The notes under the pieces: generated by a model | What the model was told of the DNA's origin: nothing | Seen by the model: the letters and a program-made list of their open reading frames with translations, nothing else | Database searches by the model: none | Position numbers and translations under genes: made by a program | NCBI GenBank assembly: GCA_036493595.1 | Contig: DASXPN010000093.1 | Location: 1-64,000, forward strand | Length of the DNA stretch: 64,000 nucleotides | From: DATAES01 sp036493595 | Lineage (GTDB): Bacteria > Actinomycetota > Acidimicrobiia > Acidimicrobiales > JACDCH01 | Direction of reading: 5' to 3' | Shown here: piece by piece, positions 42,088-51,303 of the stretch | Layout: each line of letters opens with the position of its first letter | Position numbering within the stretch: position 1 is the stretch's first letter

Positions 42088-43347
42088 ATGACCAACGTGC
42101 GGTTCGACCTACCGACCGATGCGATCCCGACGGCGTGGTTCAACGCGCTGCCGCGGTTGCCCGAGCCCATGCAGCCGCCGCTGCATCCGGGAACGAAGGA
42201 GCCGATCGGCCCGGACGACCTCTTGCCCCTGTTCCCGATGGCGCTCATCGAACAGGAGATGACCGGCGCGCCCGAGGTCGACATTCCCGGCCAGGTGCTC
42301 GACGTGTACCGGCTGTGGCGGCCGACGCCGCTCGTGCGCGCTGTCCGGCTCGAACAGGCGCTCGGTACGCCGGCCCGCATCTACTTCAAGGACGAGTCCG
42401 TCTCGCCCGCGGGAAGTCACAAGCCGAACACCGCGGTACCGCAGGCCTTCTACAACAAGGCCGAAGGCATCACCCGCCTGACCACGGAGACCGGTGCCGG
42501 CCAATGGGGTACCGCGCTCGCGTTCGCGACGACGCAGTTCGATCTCGAGTGCATGGTGTACATGGTCCGCACGTCGTTCGAATCGAAGCCGTACCGAAGG
42601 GTCCTCATGGAGACGTGGGGCGCGGAATGCGTGCCGTCCCCGGTCGACGACCCGAGCTCGCCCGGATCACTCGGCCTCGCCATCTCCGACGCAGTACGCG
42701 ACGCGGCGACGCGCGAGGACAGCCACTACTCGCTCGGTTCGGTGCTGAACCACGTGCTCCTGCATCAAACCGTGATCGGACTCGAAGCGAAGGAGCAGCT
42801 CGCGCTGGCGGGTGAGAGTCGCCCCGATGTGGTGATCGCATCTTGCGGCGGCGGATCGAACCTCGGTGGCATCTCGTTGCCGTTCCTCGAGAATGCCGAA
42901 GTACGTCTCGTCGCGGTCGAACCGTCGTCGTGCCCGACGCTCACCGAAGGCGCCTTCGACTACGACTTCGGCGACACCGCAGGCATGACGCCGTTGTTGC
43001 CGATGTTCACGCTCGGGCACGACTTCATGCCGCCGCCGATCCACGCCGGTGGGCTCCGCTATCACGGCGATTCGCCGATCATCTCGCTGCTGGTGAAGAC
43101 CGGACGCATGGAGGCGCTGGCCTACCCGCAAGGCAAGGTGTTCGAGGCGGCGAAGCTGTTCGCCAACACCGAGGGCCGGGTGCCGGCGCCCGAGACGAGC
43201 CACGGCATCCGTGCGGTGATCGACGAGGCGCTGGCCGCGAAGGAAACCGGCGAGGAACGAGTCATTCTCTTCAACTACTCGGGCCACGGCCTGCTGGATC
43301 TCGCTGCCTATGACGACTTCAACCACGGACGCCTGGTCGACGCGTAA
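42088..43347 (+). CDS. Tryptophan synthase beta-like protein TrpB2
   Basis: A 419-aa PLP protein of the TrpB2 branch, which usually lacks a trpA partner. The N-terminus RPTPLVRAVRLEQALGTPAR is longer than in TrpB1. The PLP lysine is in SPAGSHKPNTAVPQAFYNK, and ETGAGQWGTALAF and ASCGGGSNLGGISLPFLE are further conserved loops. No trpA is nearby. It could make tryptophan from indole and serine. The ATG follows GGGAGGG by about 10 nt, and its 3' end overlaps the amidase gene by 38 nt. Confidence 0.92.
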   Translation: MTNVRFDLPTDAIPTAWFNALPRLPEPMQPPLHPGTKEPIGPDDLLPLFPMALIEQEMTGAPEVDIPGQVLDVYRLWRPTPLVRAVRLEQALGTPARIYFKDESVSPAGSHKPNTAVPQAFYNKAEGITRLTTETGAGQWGTALAFATTQFDLECMVYMVRTSFESKPYRRVLMETWGAECVPSPVDDPSSPGSLGLAISDAVRDAATREDSHYSLGSVLNHVLLHQTVIGLEAKEQLALAGESRPDVVIASCGGGSNLGGISLPFLENAEVRLVAVEPSSCPTLTEGAFDYDFGDTAGMTPLLPMFTLGHDFMPPPIHAGGLRYHGDSPIISLLVKTGRMEALAYPQGKVFEAAKLFANTEGRVPAPETSHGIRAVIDEALAAKETGEERVILFNYSGHGLLDLAAYDDFNHGRLVDA

Positions 43348-44359
43348 TCGCCGGTGGCGCGTCGCCGGCGCAGCGTTGTTCCTGCTCGCGGCGTGTAGCT
43401 CGGGGAAGGCGAAGACCGGTGCGGCTGCCGCCGACGCCGCGTCAGCGGTGGGGAGCGCCGCGATCTCGACGACCACCGTGGCGCCCACCACCGCACCGAC
43501 GACGACGACCGCGCCACCGATCGCATGGCCTGTGGTGCCGAACGACGGTGTCGCTCGCGCGCTGCTCACTGCCAGCGGCGTCGTGCTGCCGGTCACGCAC
43601 GCCAACGCCGATGGGTCGTTCGCCGTCGACACGCCGTGCAGCAACCAGGTAGCCGCGACCGGCACACCCATCTCCGGCGCAAACGTCGTGCTCGATCCTG
43701 GCCACGGTGGCAACGAGTCCGGCGCGGTCGGTCCGAGCGGACTGCTCGAAAAGGACGTCAACCTCGCGGTCACCGAGGACGTGAAGCAGTCGCTCGAAGC
43801 GAAGGGCGCGACCGTCGTGCTGACCCGAACCGGCGACTACAACACGACGATCAAGACGCGGGCCGAGATCGCGACCGACCTGCAGCCGCAGGTGTTCCTG
43901 TCGATCCATCACAACGCCGAGCCCGACGGCGCGTCGGACGTTCCCGGTAACGAGACCTACTACCAGGTCGCGAGCACCGACTCGAAGCGTCTGGCTGGTC
44001 TCGTGTGGGAGGAGGTCAACACCGCGTTCAGCCAGTACCACGTGGCGTGGACGGCCGACACCGACCACGGCGCCAAGTACCGCCCCGGTTCGTCGGGCGG
44101 CGACTACTACGGCATCTTGCGCGACGCCGAGAGCGTGACGACGGTGCTGTCCGAAGCAGCCTTCATCACCAATCCACCCGAAGAGCACTTGCTCGCCGAT
44201 CCCGCCTTCCAACACGTCGAGGGCGAAGCGATCTCGCGGGCGATCGTGCGCTACATCACCACGACCGATCCGGGCAGTGGCTTCGTCACTCCCTATCCGA
44301 GGACCGAGCCGGCCGGGGGCGGCGGCGGCCCTGAAGGCTGCACGGACCCGCCGCTGTAG
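43310..44359 (+). CDS. N-acetylmuramoyl-L-alanine amidase, putative lipoprotein
   Basis: A 349-aa Amidase_3 enzyme that cuts the bond between MurNAc and the stem peptide. The signal region WRVAGAALFLLAACSSGKAK has a lipobox L-A-A-C, so it is probably a lipoprotein. A Thr/Ala/Pro-rich linker (about 50-75) follows. Zinc ligands are the histidine in LDPGHGGNESG, the glutamate in LLEKDVNL and the histidine pair SIHHNAE; the catalytic glutamate is in SEAAFITNP. It starts inside trpB2 (38-nt overlap) and has no better downstream start. A strong terminator follows. Confidence 0.9.
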   Translation: MTTSTTDAWSTRNRRWRVAGAALFLLAACSSGKAKTGAAAADAASAVGSAAISTTTVAPTTAPTTTTAPPIAWPVVPNDGVARALLTASGVVLPVTHANADGSFAVDTPCSNQVAATGTPISGANVVLDPGHGGNESGAVGPSGLLEKDVNLAVTEDVKQSLEAKGATVVLTRTGDYNTTIKTRAEIATDLQPQVFLSIHHNAEPDGASDVPGNETYYQVASTDSKRLAGLVWEEVNTAFSQYHVAWTADTDHGAKYRPGSSGGDYYGILRDAESVTTVLSEAAFITNPPEEHLLADPAFQHVEGEAISRAIVRYITTTDPGSGFVTPYPRTEPAGGGGGPEGCTDPPL

Positions 44360-44410
44360 TTGAACGGCGACGAACCGCAATGGTCCGTCGTGACGCGGTT
44401 CGGGGCGCGC

Positions 44411-44440
44411 CGAGGGCCCGCCGTTCAGGGCGGGCCCTCG
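44411..44440. terminator. 12-bp stem-loop between convergent genes
   Basis: CGAGGGCCCGCC-GTTCAG-GGCGGGCCCTCG is a perfect 12-bp GC-rich stem between the amidase and the convergent membrane-protein gene. It probably ends transcripts from both sides. Confidence 0.75.
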
Positions 44441-44470
44441 ATCAAGCTGAAGGTGCGGTGAACGGGTGGG

Positions 44471-44959
44471 TCAGAACGGCGTCGGCGGCGCGGTGCCGGG
44501 ACCTGCGCCGGCTGCGTCGTCCTCTTTGGCCTGGTACTTCAGGAAAGCACCGACCGCGACACCGACTGCGGCGAGCAGTGCGATGAAGAGTCCGAACTTG
44601 CGATCGAGGCTGACACCAGTGCCGCGGATCGAACCGATCTTGTCGGACCCGATCAAGAGGCGCAGGACCAAGATCACTGCGGCAGCAACGGCGCCGCCGA
44701 GCACGGCCTGGCCCCACGGGATCGGGAGGTCGGGCAGTTTCGTGTCCGGCGAGAACCTGATGATCGCAATTCGGGCCACGACCAGCACGATCAGGAGCAG
44801 CGGGAGGATGCCTCCGAGGAAGTAGCTCCAGCCGCTGTTGTTCACGCTTACACCGAATCCGAAGTCTTTGCCGTACCACGGCAAGAACATCGCGACCAGA
44901 TAGACGATCGCCGAAATGCCGATCACCCGGTCGCCAGTGGTGAGCTTGCTGAGGTCCAA
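44471..44959 (-). CDS. Hypothetical four-helix membrane protein
   Basis: A 162-aa protein with about four hydrophobic segments, including VIGISAIVYLVAMFLPWY and ILPLLLIVLVVARIAII. It is not recognised. The TTG start at 44959 (M-D-L-S-K-L-T-T-G-D) is supported by GGAGG 6 nt upstream; a longer frame would add 37 arginine-rich residues that look untranslated. The tail after the last helix is short and Gly/Pro-rich. It is convergent to the amidase and divergent from purN. Confidence 0.7.
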   Translation of the reverse strand: MDLSKLTTGDRVIGISAIVYLVAMFLPWYGKDFGFGVSVNNSGWSYFLGGILPLLLIVLVVARIAIIRFSPDTKLPDLPIPWGQAVLGGAVAAAVILVLRLLIGSDKIGSIRGTGVSLDRKFGLFIALLAAVGVAVGAFLKYQAKEDDAAGAGPGTAPPTPF

Positions 44960-45036
44960 CTTCCGCCTCCTTGAAGGGCGTCGTCTCCTTTGGACGTCGC
45001 CGTACGGTAACGCACAACGACCGGAGGCGAGTTGGA

Positions 45037-45042
45037 TAGCGT
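45037..45042 (+). promoter_or_regulatory. Putative -10 element of purN
   Basis: TAGCGT ends 6 nt before the GTG of purN, in the short region divergent from the membrane-protein gene. Confidence 0.4.
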
Positions 45043-45048
45043 GCGCCC

Positions 45049-45615
45049 GTGCGGATCGGGGTGTTGGCATCGGGCACCGGCACGAATCTCGAAGCGATAG
45101 TCGCCGAGGGGATACCTGTCGCTGTGGTGGTCGTCGACCGGCCGTGTCGCGCCACCGAGGTCGCCGCTGTGCACGACGTGGCGTCCGTTCTCGTCGAGCG
45201 CGACAGCTATGCGCGCGACTTCGACCGCCTGGCGTACACGAACCGAGTGATCGACGCGCTCGACGCGCATGACGTCGATCTCGTCGTCATGGCGGGGTTC
45301 GGCACCATCTTCGACAAGCCGATGTTCGACGCGTTCGAGGGCCGCATCATCAACACGCACCCCGCGCTGCTGCCGGCGTTCCCCGGTTGGCATGCGGTGC
45401 GTGACGCGCTCGCCGCCGGTGTCAAGGTCACCGGCATAACCGTGCACGTCGCGACGCTCGAGGTGGACGCGGGGCCGATCCTGGCGCAGGAGGCCGTCGA
45501 TGTGCAGCCAGGCGATACCGAGGAGACGTTGCACGAACGGATAAAAGCTGTCGAGCGCCGCCTGTATCCCGCCACGATCAAGCGGATACTTGCAACCGGG
45601 AAGGTGCAGCCTTGA
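45049..45615 (+). CDS. purN: Phosphoribosylglycinamide formyltransferase PurN
   Basis: A 188-aa GAR transformylase using 10-formyl-tetrahydrofolate in purine synthesis. It starts IGVLASGTGTNLEAIV; the catalytic Asn-His pair is in IINTHPALLPAFPG and the aspartate in VDAGPILAQ. The GTG start follows TAGCGT by 6 nt. It overlaps purH, and the purN-purH-folD run supplies and uses formyl-THF. Confidence 0.95.
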   Translation: MRIGVLASGTGTNLEAIVAEGIPVAVVVVDRPCRATEVAAVHDVASVLVERDSYARDFDRLAYTNRVIDALDAHDVDLVVMAGFGTIFDKPMFDAFEGRIINTHPALLPAFPGWHAVRDALAAGVKVTGITVHVATLEVDAGPILAQEAVDVQPGDTEETLHERIKAVERRLYPATIKRILATGKVQP

Positions 45616-47117
45616 AGGCTCTGCTCAGCGTCTTCGACAAGACGGGCATCGTCGACTTCGCCGGCGCGCTCACCGCACTCGGCGTGGATCTGCTGTCGAG
45701 CGGCGGAACGGCGACAGCGCTGCGCGAGGCCGGGCTCGTGGTGACCGACACCGCCGACCTCACGGGGTTCCCCGCCATCCTCGGCCACCGGGTGGTGACG
45801 CTGCACCCGAAGGTGCACGGCGGCATCCTCGCCGACCGCGACGATCTCACCCACAAGGCCGACCTCGAGAAGTACGGCATCGATCCGATCGACCTCGTGG
45901 TCGTGAACCTCTACCCGTTCTCGTCGAACCCGTCGATCGAGCTCATCGACATCGGCGGTCCGGCGATGGTGCGGGCCGCGGCGAAGAACCATGCGCACGT
46001 CGGTGTGCTGACCGATCCGGCCGACTACGACGTCGTGCTCGCGGAACTGCGAGCGACGGGGAGCCTCGAGGCGGCCACGAAACGACGCCTGGCCCGCAAG
46101 GCATTTGCGCACACCGCCGCGTATGACGCTGCCATCGTCGAGTGGCTCGACGGAGACGAGCTCTTGCCCGACACGCTCGATCTCGCCTTCGACAAGGTGC
46201 CGCTCGAGCTGCGATACGGCGAGAACCCGCACCAGCCGGCTGCCCTCTACCGCCGCCAAGGGGCGCAACCGTGGTGGGACGCCATGACGCAGCACTCGGG
46301 TCTCGCGCTGTCGTACCTCAACCTGTACGACGCGGACGCGGCGTGGCTGTTGGTGCACGACATGGATCCAGCCGGCCGTCCTGCCTGCGCCATCATCAAG
46401 CACGCGAACCCGTGTGGAGCCGCGGTCGCTTCGACCCTGGACGAGGCGTACCAACTCGCCTTCGAATGCGACATGCGGTCGGCGTTCGGCGGCATCGTGG
46501 CGCTGAATCGTCCGGTCGACGACGCGACCGTCGAACGGATGGTCGGCGCCGCGCAGGCCGACGTCGTGATCGCCCCCGGCTACGAAGCAGGTGTCGTCGA
46601 GCGGCTGATCGGCAAACGCAAGAACACGCGAATCCTCGAAGCGCCGGCGCCCTCACCAGACGCCCGCCATCTGCGCCCGGTGACCGGCGGATTACTGGTG
46701 CAGCAGCCGCACCACTTCGCCGCGGCGCGATCGACATGGAACGTCGTCACGGAGCGCGTCCCGACCGAAGTCGAGCTCGATGACGCTGAGCTCGCGTTCC
46801 GCATCTGCGGCTATGTCAAGTCGAACTCGATCGTGCTCGTGCGCGACGGGGTCGCTTGGGGCATCGGAGCCGGCCAGCAGAACCGGGTCGAGGCCGGGCA
46901 GATCGCGGCGCAGAAGGCGGCCGGCCGGGCCAAGGGCGGCGCGTGCGCGAGCGACGCGTTCTACCCGTTCCCTGACGGCATCGAAGCGGCAGCCGAGGCG
47001 GGCGTCGTGGTGATCGTCCAGCCGGGCGGATCCGTGAACGACGACAAGAGCATCGCGAAAGCGAACGAGCTCGATGTCGCCATGGTGTTCACCGGTGAAA
47101 GACACTTCCTGCATTGA
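45612..47117 (+). CDS. purH: Bifunctional AICAR transformylase/IMP cyclohydrolase PurH
   Basis: A 501-aa enzyme for the last two steps of IMP synthesis. The N-terminal cyclohydrolase domain (about 1-190) starts KALLSVFDKTGIVDFA with GHRVVTLHPKVHGGIL. The transformylase domain (about 195-501) has ELRYGENPHQPAALYR, KHANPCGAAV and CGYVKSNSIVL, which hold the catalytic lysine and histidine. The TTG start overlaps the purN stop. Two short direct repeats follow. Confidence 0.96.
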   Translation: MKALLSVFDKTGIVDFAGALTALGVDLLSSGGTATALREAGLVVTDTADLTGFPAILGHRVVTLHPKVHGGILADRDDLTHKADLEKYGIDPIDLVVVNLYPFSSNPSIELIDIGGPAMVRAAAKNHAHVGVLTDPADYDVVLAELRATGSLEAATKRRLARKAFAHTAAYDAAIVEWLDGDELLPDTLDLAFDKVPLELRYGENPHQPAALYRRQGAQPWWDAMTQHSGLALSYLNLYDADAAWLLVHDMDPAGRPACAIIKHANPCGAAVASTLDEAYQLAFECDMRSAFGGIVALNRPVDDATVERMVGAAQADVVIAPGYEAGVVERLIGKRKNTRILEAPAPSPDARHLRPVTGGLLVQQPHHFAAARSTWNVVTERVPTEVELDDAELAFRICGYVKSNSIVLVRDGVAWGIGAGQQNRVEAGQIAAQKAAGRAKGGACASDAFYPFPDGIEAAAEAGVVVIVQPGGSVNDDKSIAKANELDVAMVFTGERHFLH

Positions 47118-47233
47118 TCTCGCTCGGCTGCGAGCGCTCGCTTTGCTCGCTGTCTCCGCCGAGTGCGGCTCGTCGCTGGCGCTTCCCTCGCCGCGTCTTG
47201 ATCTCGCTCGGCTGCGAGCGCTCGCTCTGCTCG
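47114..47233. repeat. Two 36-bp direct repeats between purH and folD
   Basis: Copies at 47114-47149 and 47198-47233 differ by one base (CTTTGC versus CTCTGC). Each contains the perfect 12-bp palindrome GCGAGCGCTCGC. They lie 84 bp apart in the 136-bp gap and resemble a REP-like or palindromic intergenic repeat. The remaining gap has no gene. Confidence 0.8.
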
Positions 47234-47253
47234 GGGATTGAGGAGTTGGTGAC

Positions 47254-48117
47254 ATGAGTGCGGTGCTGATGCCGGGTGCGCCGGTGGCGGATGCGGTGTT
47301 CGAAGACCTCGGGCCGCGCATCGAGAAGTTGCGCGCCAACGGCCACACGCCGGGGCTCGCCACCGTGCTCGTCGGCGACGACGATGCGAGCGCCCGCTAC
47401 GTCGGCATGAAGATGAAGAAGGCGCAAGAGCTCGGATGCGAGAGCCCGCACATCCACCTTCCGGATGACGCCACGACCGCGGATGTCGTGGCCGTAGTGC
47501 GCGAGCTCAACGAGGACGACCGGGTCGATGCGATGCTCGTGCAGCACCCCGCGCCGCCGCAGGTGGACTTCGACACGGTGCTCATGACCGTCGACCCGGA
47601 CAAGGACGTCGACGGCATGCACCCGACCAACCTCGGTCGGATGGCGCTCGGCATTCCCGGCCCGGTGTCGTGCACGCCCGCGGGCGTCGAGGCGATGCTC
47701 GCCTACTACGAGATCCCGGTGTCGGGTCGCAATGTGGTGATCCTCGGCAGGGGCGTCACCATCGGCCGCCCACTCGGGTTGCTGCTGTCGCAGAAGCGGC
47801 CGACCGCGAACGCGGCCGTGACGGTCGTGCACACGGGCGTGCCCGACTGGGCTCGCTACGTGAAGGCGGCGGACATCGTGGTCGCTGCCGCGGGAGTACC
47901 GGGCATCATCCAGCCCGAGCATCTGACGCCCGGCTGCGTCGTCGTCGGCGCGGGTGTTCGCTACCGGGGCCGCACGCTGCTGCCGGATGTCGACGAACGG
48001 TGTGAAGAAGTTGCCGGTTACATCACGCCCCGCGTCGGCGGAGTCGGGCCGACCACGATTGCCATGTTGTTCCGGAATTTCGTCGAGGCCGCCGAACGGA
48101 GGCGATTGCATGAGTGA
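47254..48117 (+). CDS. folD: Methylene-THF dehydrogenase/cyclohydrolase FolD
   Basis: A 287-aa bifunctional enzyme of one-carbon metabolism that interconverts methylene-THF and formyl-THF. The catalytic lysine is in the Y-x3-K motif of ARYVGMKMKKAQELG; the folate motif is DAMLVQHPAPPQ; and GPVSCTPAGVEAML and GRGVTIGRPLGLLLSQ form the NADP-binding region. PGGVGPTTIAML-type sequence appears near the end as VGGVGPTTIAMLF. It supplies formyl-THF for purN and purH directly upstream. Confidence 0.95.
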   Translation: MSAVLMPGAPVADAVFEDLGPRIEKLRANGHTPGLATVLVGDDDASARYVGMKMKKAQELGCESPHIHLPDDATTADVVAVVRELNEDDRVDAMLVQHPAPPQVDFDTVLMTVDPDKDVDGMHPTNLGRMALGIPGPVSCTPAGVEAMLAYYEIPVSGRNVVILGRGVTIGRPLGLLLSQKRPTANAAVTVVHTGVPDWARYVKAADIVVAAAGVPGIIQPEHLTPGCVVVGAGVRYRGRTLLPDVDERCEEVAGYITPRVGGVGPTTIAMLFRNFVEAAERRRLHE

Positions 48118-48123
48118 GTCGAC

Positions 48124-48741
48124 GTGAGCGACGTGTCACCGGAAGAGAGATCTTCGACGCCGCCACCGCCGGCTCCGCCCGCGGCCGGATGGTGGCTGGC
48201 GTCCAATGGCATGTGGTACCCGCCCGAGCAGGCCGCGGGCGCCACGGAGCCGGCTCCGGCCCCGGCGCCGCAGCCGCTGGCGCAACAGCCGTTCACCCCG
48301 CCGGGCGTGTCGCCCGGGCCGAGCATGCCTGCGCCGACCATGCCGCCACCGACGATGCCCGCACCGAGCTACGGCACGCCGCCGCCTCCTCCTACCTACG
48401 CGCCGCCGCCCGCGTACGGCGCCCCACCGCCCGCCGCCTACGGTCAGCCGGGCCCGCCTCCCGGTCCCCCGCCCATGTATGGCGGCGCCGGCTACGGCTA
48501 CACGGGATACGCGTCGACGGCGGGAACGAGCGGCATGGCGGTCGCGTCGCTCGTCCTCGGCATCCTGTGGATCTATTGGATCGGATCGATCCTCGCCCTG
48601 GTCTTCGGCTACATCGCACTGAACCAGATCAAGCAACGAAACCAGGGAGGCAAGGGCCTCGCGGTCGCCGGCATCATCCTCGGCTGGGTGGGCGTGGCCT
48701 TCTTCCTGATCGGTGTGATCGCGGTCGCCGCCGGTAGCTGA
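48124..48741 (+). CDS. Proline-rich membrane protein with DUF4190-like domain
   Basis: A 205-aa protein. It begins with a short acidic part and GWWLASNGMWYPPEQ (about residues 21-35), then about 85 residues of low-complexity Pro/Ala/Tyr. The C-terminus SGMAVASLVLGILWIYWIG and the later GLAVAGIILGWVGVAFFLIG form two membrane helices of the DUF4190 type. The same W-x-A-S-x-G-x-W-Y-P-P motif occurs in the gene at 60892. No function is known. Confidence 0.75.
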   Translation: MSDVSPEERSSTPPPPAPPAAGWWLASNGMWYPPEQAAGATEPAPAPAPQPLAQQPFTPPGVSPGPSMPAPTMPPPTMPAPSYGTPPPPPTYAPPPAYGAPPPAAYGQPGPPPGPPPMYGGAGYGYTGYASTAGTSGMAVASLVLGILWIYWIGSILALVFGYIALNQIKQRNQGGKGLAVAGIILGWVGVAFFLIGVIAVAAGS

Positions 48742-48763
48742 AAACCAGTCCGGTACGAGTCGG

Positions 48764-48769
48764 TAGCCT
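48764..48769 (+). promoter_or_regulatory. Putative -10 element of metF
   Basis: TAGCCT ends 9 nt before the metF ATG, suggesting a leaderless transcript starting close to the ATG. Confidence 0.42.
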
Positions 48770-48778
48770 CGTTTCTTC

Positions 48779-49645
48779 ATGGCGAGGATCGCTGACCTCT
48801 TGCGGGCCGGGCCCACGCGCTCGTTCGAGTTCTTCCCGCCGAAGAACGACGAGATGGAGCGTCAGCTCGACAAGACCGTGGCCGAGCTCGCGCTGCTGGG
48901 CCCGTCGTTCGTCTCGGTGACCTACGGGGCACTCGGGTCGACCCGTGATCGCACTCGCGATGTCGTGATCCGCATCAACGGGGAGCAGACGTTCCCGTGC
49001 ATGGCTCATCTCACCTGCGTCGGCCACACGCGAGCCGACATCGCAGACCTACTCGACCTCTACGCCGATGCGGGAGTGGAGAACATCCTCGCCCTTGGCG
49101 GCGATCCGCCCGCTGACGGCAGCGATCCCGGTGGCGAGTACGAGTACGCGCTCGAGTTGGTCGAGACCGTGCGAGCGCATCGTGGTGGTTTCAGTGTGGG
49201 AGTCGCGGCTCATCCCGAGCTGCATCCACGTTCACCGGATCGGCCGAGCGATCGTCGACGTCTGGCGGAGAAGCTCGAGGTCGCCGACTTCGCAGTCACG
49301 CAGTTCTTCTTCGAGGCGGACGACTACTTGCGCATGATCGACGACCTCGACGCGCTCGGCTGCCGCAAGCCGGTTGTGCCCGGGATCATGCCGATCCTCA
49401 CGGTGGCCGGCGTCAAGCGGATGGCGGCGATGAACGGCTCGGTCATCCCCGCGCCGCTGCTCGCGCGGATCGAAGACGTGGCCGACGACGCGGACGCCGT
49501 TCTCGAGATCGGCATCGACGCTGCCACCGAGCTGTCCAGGACGCTGATCGACTCGGGCGCCCCCGGCCTCCACCTCTACGCGCTGAACCGCCCGACGTCG
49601 GTGCGGCGCATCTATCGCAATCTCGGCCTGGCTTCGCCGGATTGA
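48779..49645 (+). CDS. metF: Methylenetetrahydrofolate reductase
   Basis: A 288-aa FAD-dependent TIM-barrel enzyme that reduces methylene-THF to methyl-THF for methionine synthesis. The N-terminal SFEFFPPKNDEMERQL, the substrate loop FVSVTYGALGSTRDRT and NILALGGDPP are typical. FFFEADDYLRMIDDLDALG follows. The stop overlaps the TPR gene start. It continues the one-carbon theme of purN-purH-folD upstream. Confidence 0.94.
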   Translation: MARIADLLRAGPTRSFEFFPPKNDEMERQLDKTVAELALLGPSFVSVTYGALGSTRDRTRDVVIRINGEQTFPCMAHLTCVGHTRADIADLLDLYADAGVENILALGGDPPADGSDPGGEYEYALELVETVRAHRGGFSVGVAAHPELHPRSPDRPSDRRRLAEKLEVADFAVTQFFFEADDYLRMIDDLDALGCRKPVVPGIMPILTVAGVKRMAAMNGSVIPAPLLARIEDVADDADAVLEIGIDAATELSRTLIDSGAPGLHLYALNRPTSVRRIYRNLGLASPD

Positions 49646-51294
49646 ACGAGGCGCGACCGCTCACCGATCGCGGCATCGCCCTGAGCGGCGAGGGCCGCCT
49701 GGCCGAGGCACTCGAAGCCTTCGACCAGGCAGTTGCCGCGTCCTCCGACATGGCCGACGCCCATCTCGGTCGTTCGAAGGTGCTCGCCGCGCTCGGGCGC
49801 CCGGACGAGGCGATGGCCGCATTCGATCAAGCGGTCGCGCTCGACCCTGCCGTGGCGCACGCCGACCGCGCTCGCGTCGCGATCGAAGCCGGGCATCTGC
49901 AGGCGGCGCTCGCCGCCTACACCGAGGCGGCCGCCGCGGACCCGACGAACGCGCACCACCGACTCGACATCGGTGCGGTGCAGCTCGCGCTGCGCAACTG
50001 GTCGGAGGCACTCGACGCATTCAACGAAGCGGTACAGCTCGCGCCGTCCGCCGCCGCCGGCTATGTCGGTCGCGCCGAAGCGTTGCGCGAGCTCGGCCAT
50101 CTGGAAGCCTCGCTCGCGGCGATCGATCGCGCGCTCGCGATCGATCCGCACAACGCTCGGGTGCACGCCCGCCGAGCGGGGTTGCTGGTGTCGCTGCGCC
50201 GGCCGGCCGAGGCGTTGGACGCGGCCGATCGTTCGATCGCGGAGGACGCGTCGTCGGCTCGCGCCCACTACTGGCGGGCACACGCACTCGCCGAGCTGGG
50301 ACGTACGGGGGATGCGCTCGCGGCCACCCAGACCGCCGCCGAGCTCGAACCGCGCGACGCCGACGTACTCGGCTTGCTCGCGTCGCTGCTCGGCGAAGAG
50401 GGACGCATCGACGACGCGTTGCTGGTCAACCAGCGCACGCTCGAGCTCGAGCCGTCGGTGCCCGCGCATCACGCCGCCCGCGGCACGCTGCTGTTCGCAG
50501 TGGGACGCATCGATGACGCGGTGGCGTCGTACGGGTTGGCGTCGTCACTCGATCCCAGCGACGCCGGCTACCGCTCCGACGGTGCCACGGTGCTCTACTC
50601 GGCTGGAAGATTCGCCGAAGCCCTCGCGGGCTACGACGAGGCTGCTCGGCTGGCGCCATCCGTCGCCGCCTATGAGCGGGGACGCGGCCTGTCGCTGTTC
50701 GCGCTCGGCCGGTTGGACGAGGCCATCGACGCGTTCGGGCGCGCGGTCGACCTCGACCCGACATCAGCGGCCGCTCACGCCAACCGGGCGGCGGCGCTCG
50801 AAGCGGCCGGACGTTTGGCGGAAGCCGCGCTCGCCGCCGTCGAGGCCATCAGTTGTGAGCCCGACCACGTGATGGCGCACACGGTGCGGGGCACGATCAC
50901 CTTGCGACTGGGCGATCCGGTCGTCGCCGAACGCTCCTTCATGACCGCAGTCGACGCGGCCGGTGCCAACCCGCTCGTCCCCCTCGTGCTCGCCGGTGTC
51001 GCCGCCTGGGCGCGCGGCGACGCTGATACCGCGGTCGAACGCTTCGACGCCGCGCTCGGGTTCGATCCCTCGGGCCCCGCGACGGCGCGGGTGTCGCCCT
51101 GGGCCGCGGCGGAGGCACGAGCGATCGCGCTTGTCGCCACCGGTCGGTCCGTGGAGGCCATCGAGTTGCTCGAGCGGTCACGACCGCAACGTCGTCCCGG
51201 TGATCGTCCTCATCTCGTGGCGTTCGACGCGCTCGCAAACGGCCCGCTCGCCCCACCGCCGGATCTCGACGACGTCCGCCGGGCCGCGGAGTAG
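49642..51294 (+). CDS. TPR-repeat protein
   Basis: A 550-aa protein built almost wholly of tetratricopeptide repeats, each with the pattern GRxxEALxAFDxAVxLDP. About 13 repeats can be counted, for example RPDEAMAAFDQAVALDPAVA and RLDEAIDAFGRAVDLDPTSA. There is no signal peptide or membrane segment, so it is probably a cytoplasmic scaffold. The TTG start overlaps the metF stop (TTGA). Codon use is like that of the neighbours. The partner is unknown. Confidence 0.8.
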   Translation: MNEARPLTDRGIALSGEGRLAEALEAFDQAVAASSDMADAHLGRSKVLAALGRPDEAMAAFDQAVALDPAVAHADRARVAIEAGHLQAALAAYTEAAAADPTNAHHRLDIGAVQLALRNWSEALDAFNEAVQLAPSAAAGYVGRAEALRELGHLEASLAAIDRALAIDPHNARVHARRAGLLVSLRRPAEALDAADRSIAEDASSARAHYWRAHALAELGRTGDALAATQTAAELEPRDADVLGLLASLLGEEGRIDDALLVNQRTLELEPSVPAHHAARGTLLFAVGRIDDAVASYGLASSLDPSDAGYRSDGATVLYSAGRFAEALAGYDEAARLAPSVAAYERGRGLSLFALGRLDEAIDAFGRAVDLDPTSAAAHANRAAALEAAGRLAEAALAAVEAISCEPDHVMAHTVRGTITLRLGDPVVAERSFMTAVDAAGANPLVPLVLAGVAAWARGDADTAVERFDAALGFDPSGPATARVSPWAAAEARAIALVATGRSVEAIELLERSRPQRRPGDRPHLVAFDALANGPLAPPPDLDDVRRAAE

Positions 51295-51303
51295 ACAGCG
51301 GTC

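Noticed and set aside
40824..42380. Minus-strand frame of 518 codons opposite sucC, sucD and trpB2
   Set aside because: It is antisense to three certain enzymes, with no coding signature of its own.
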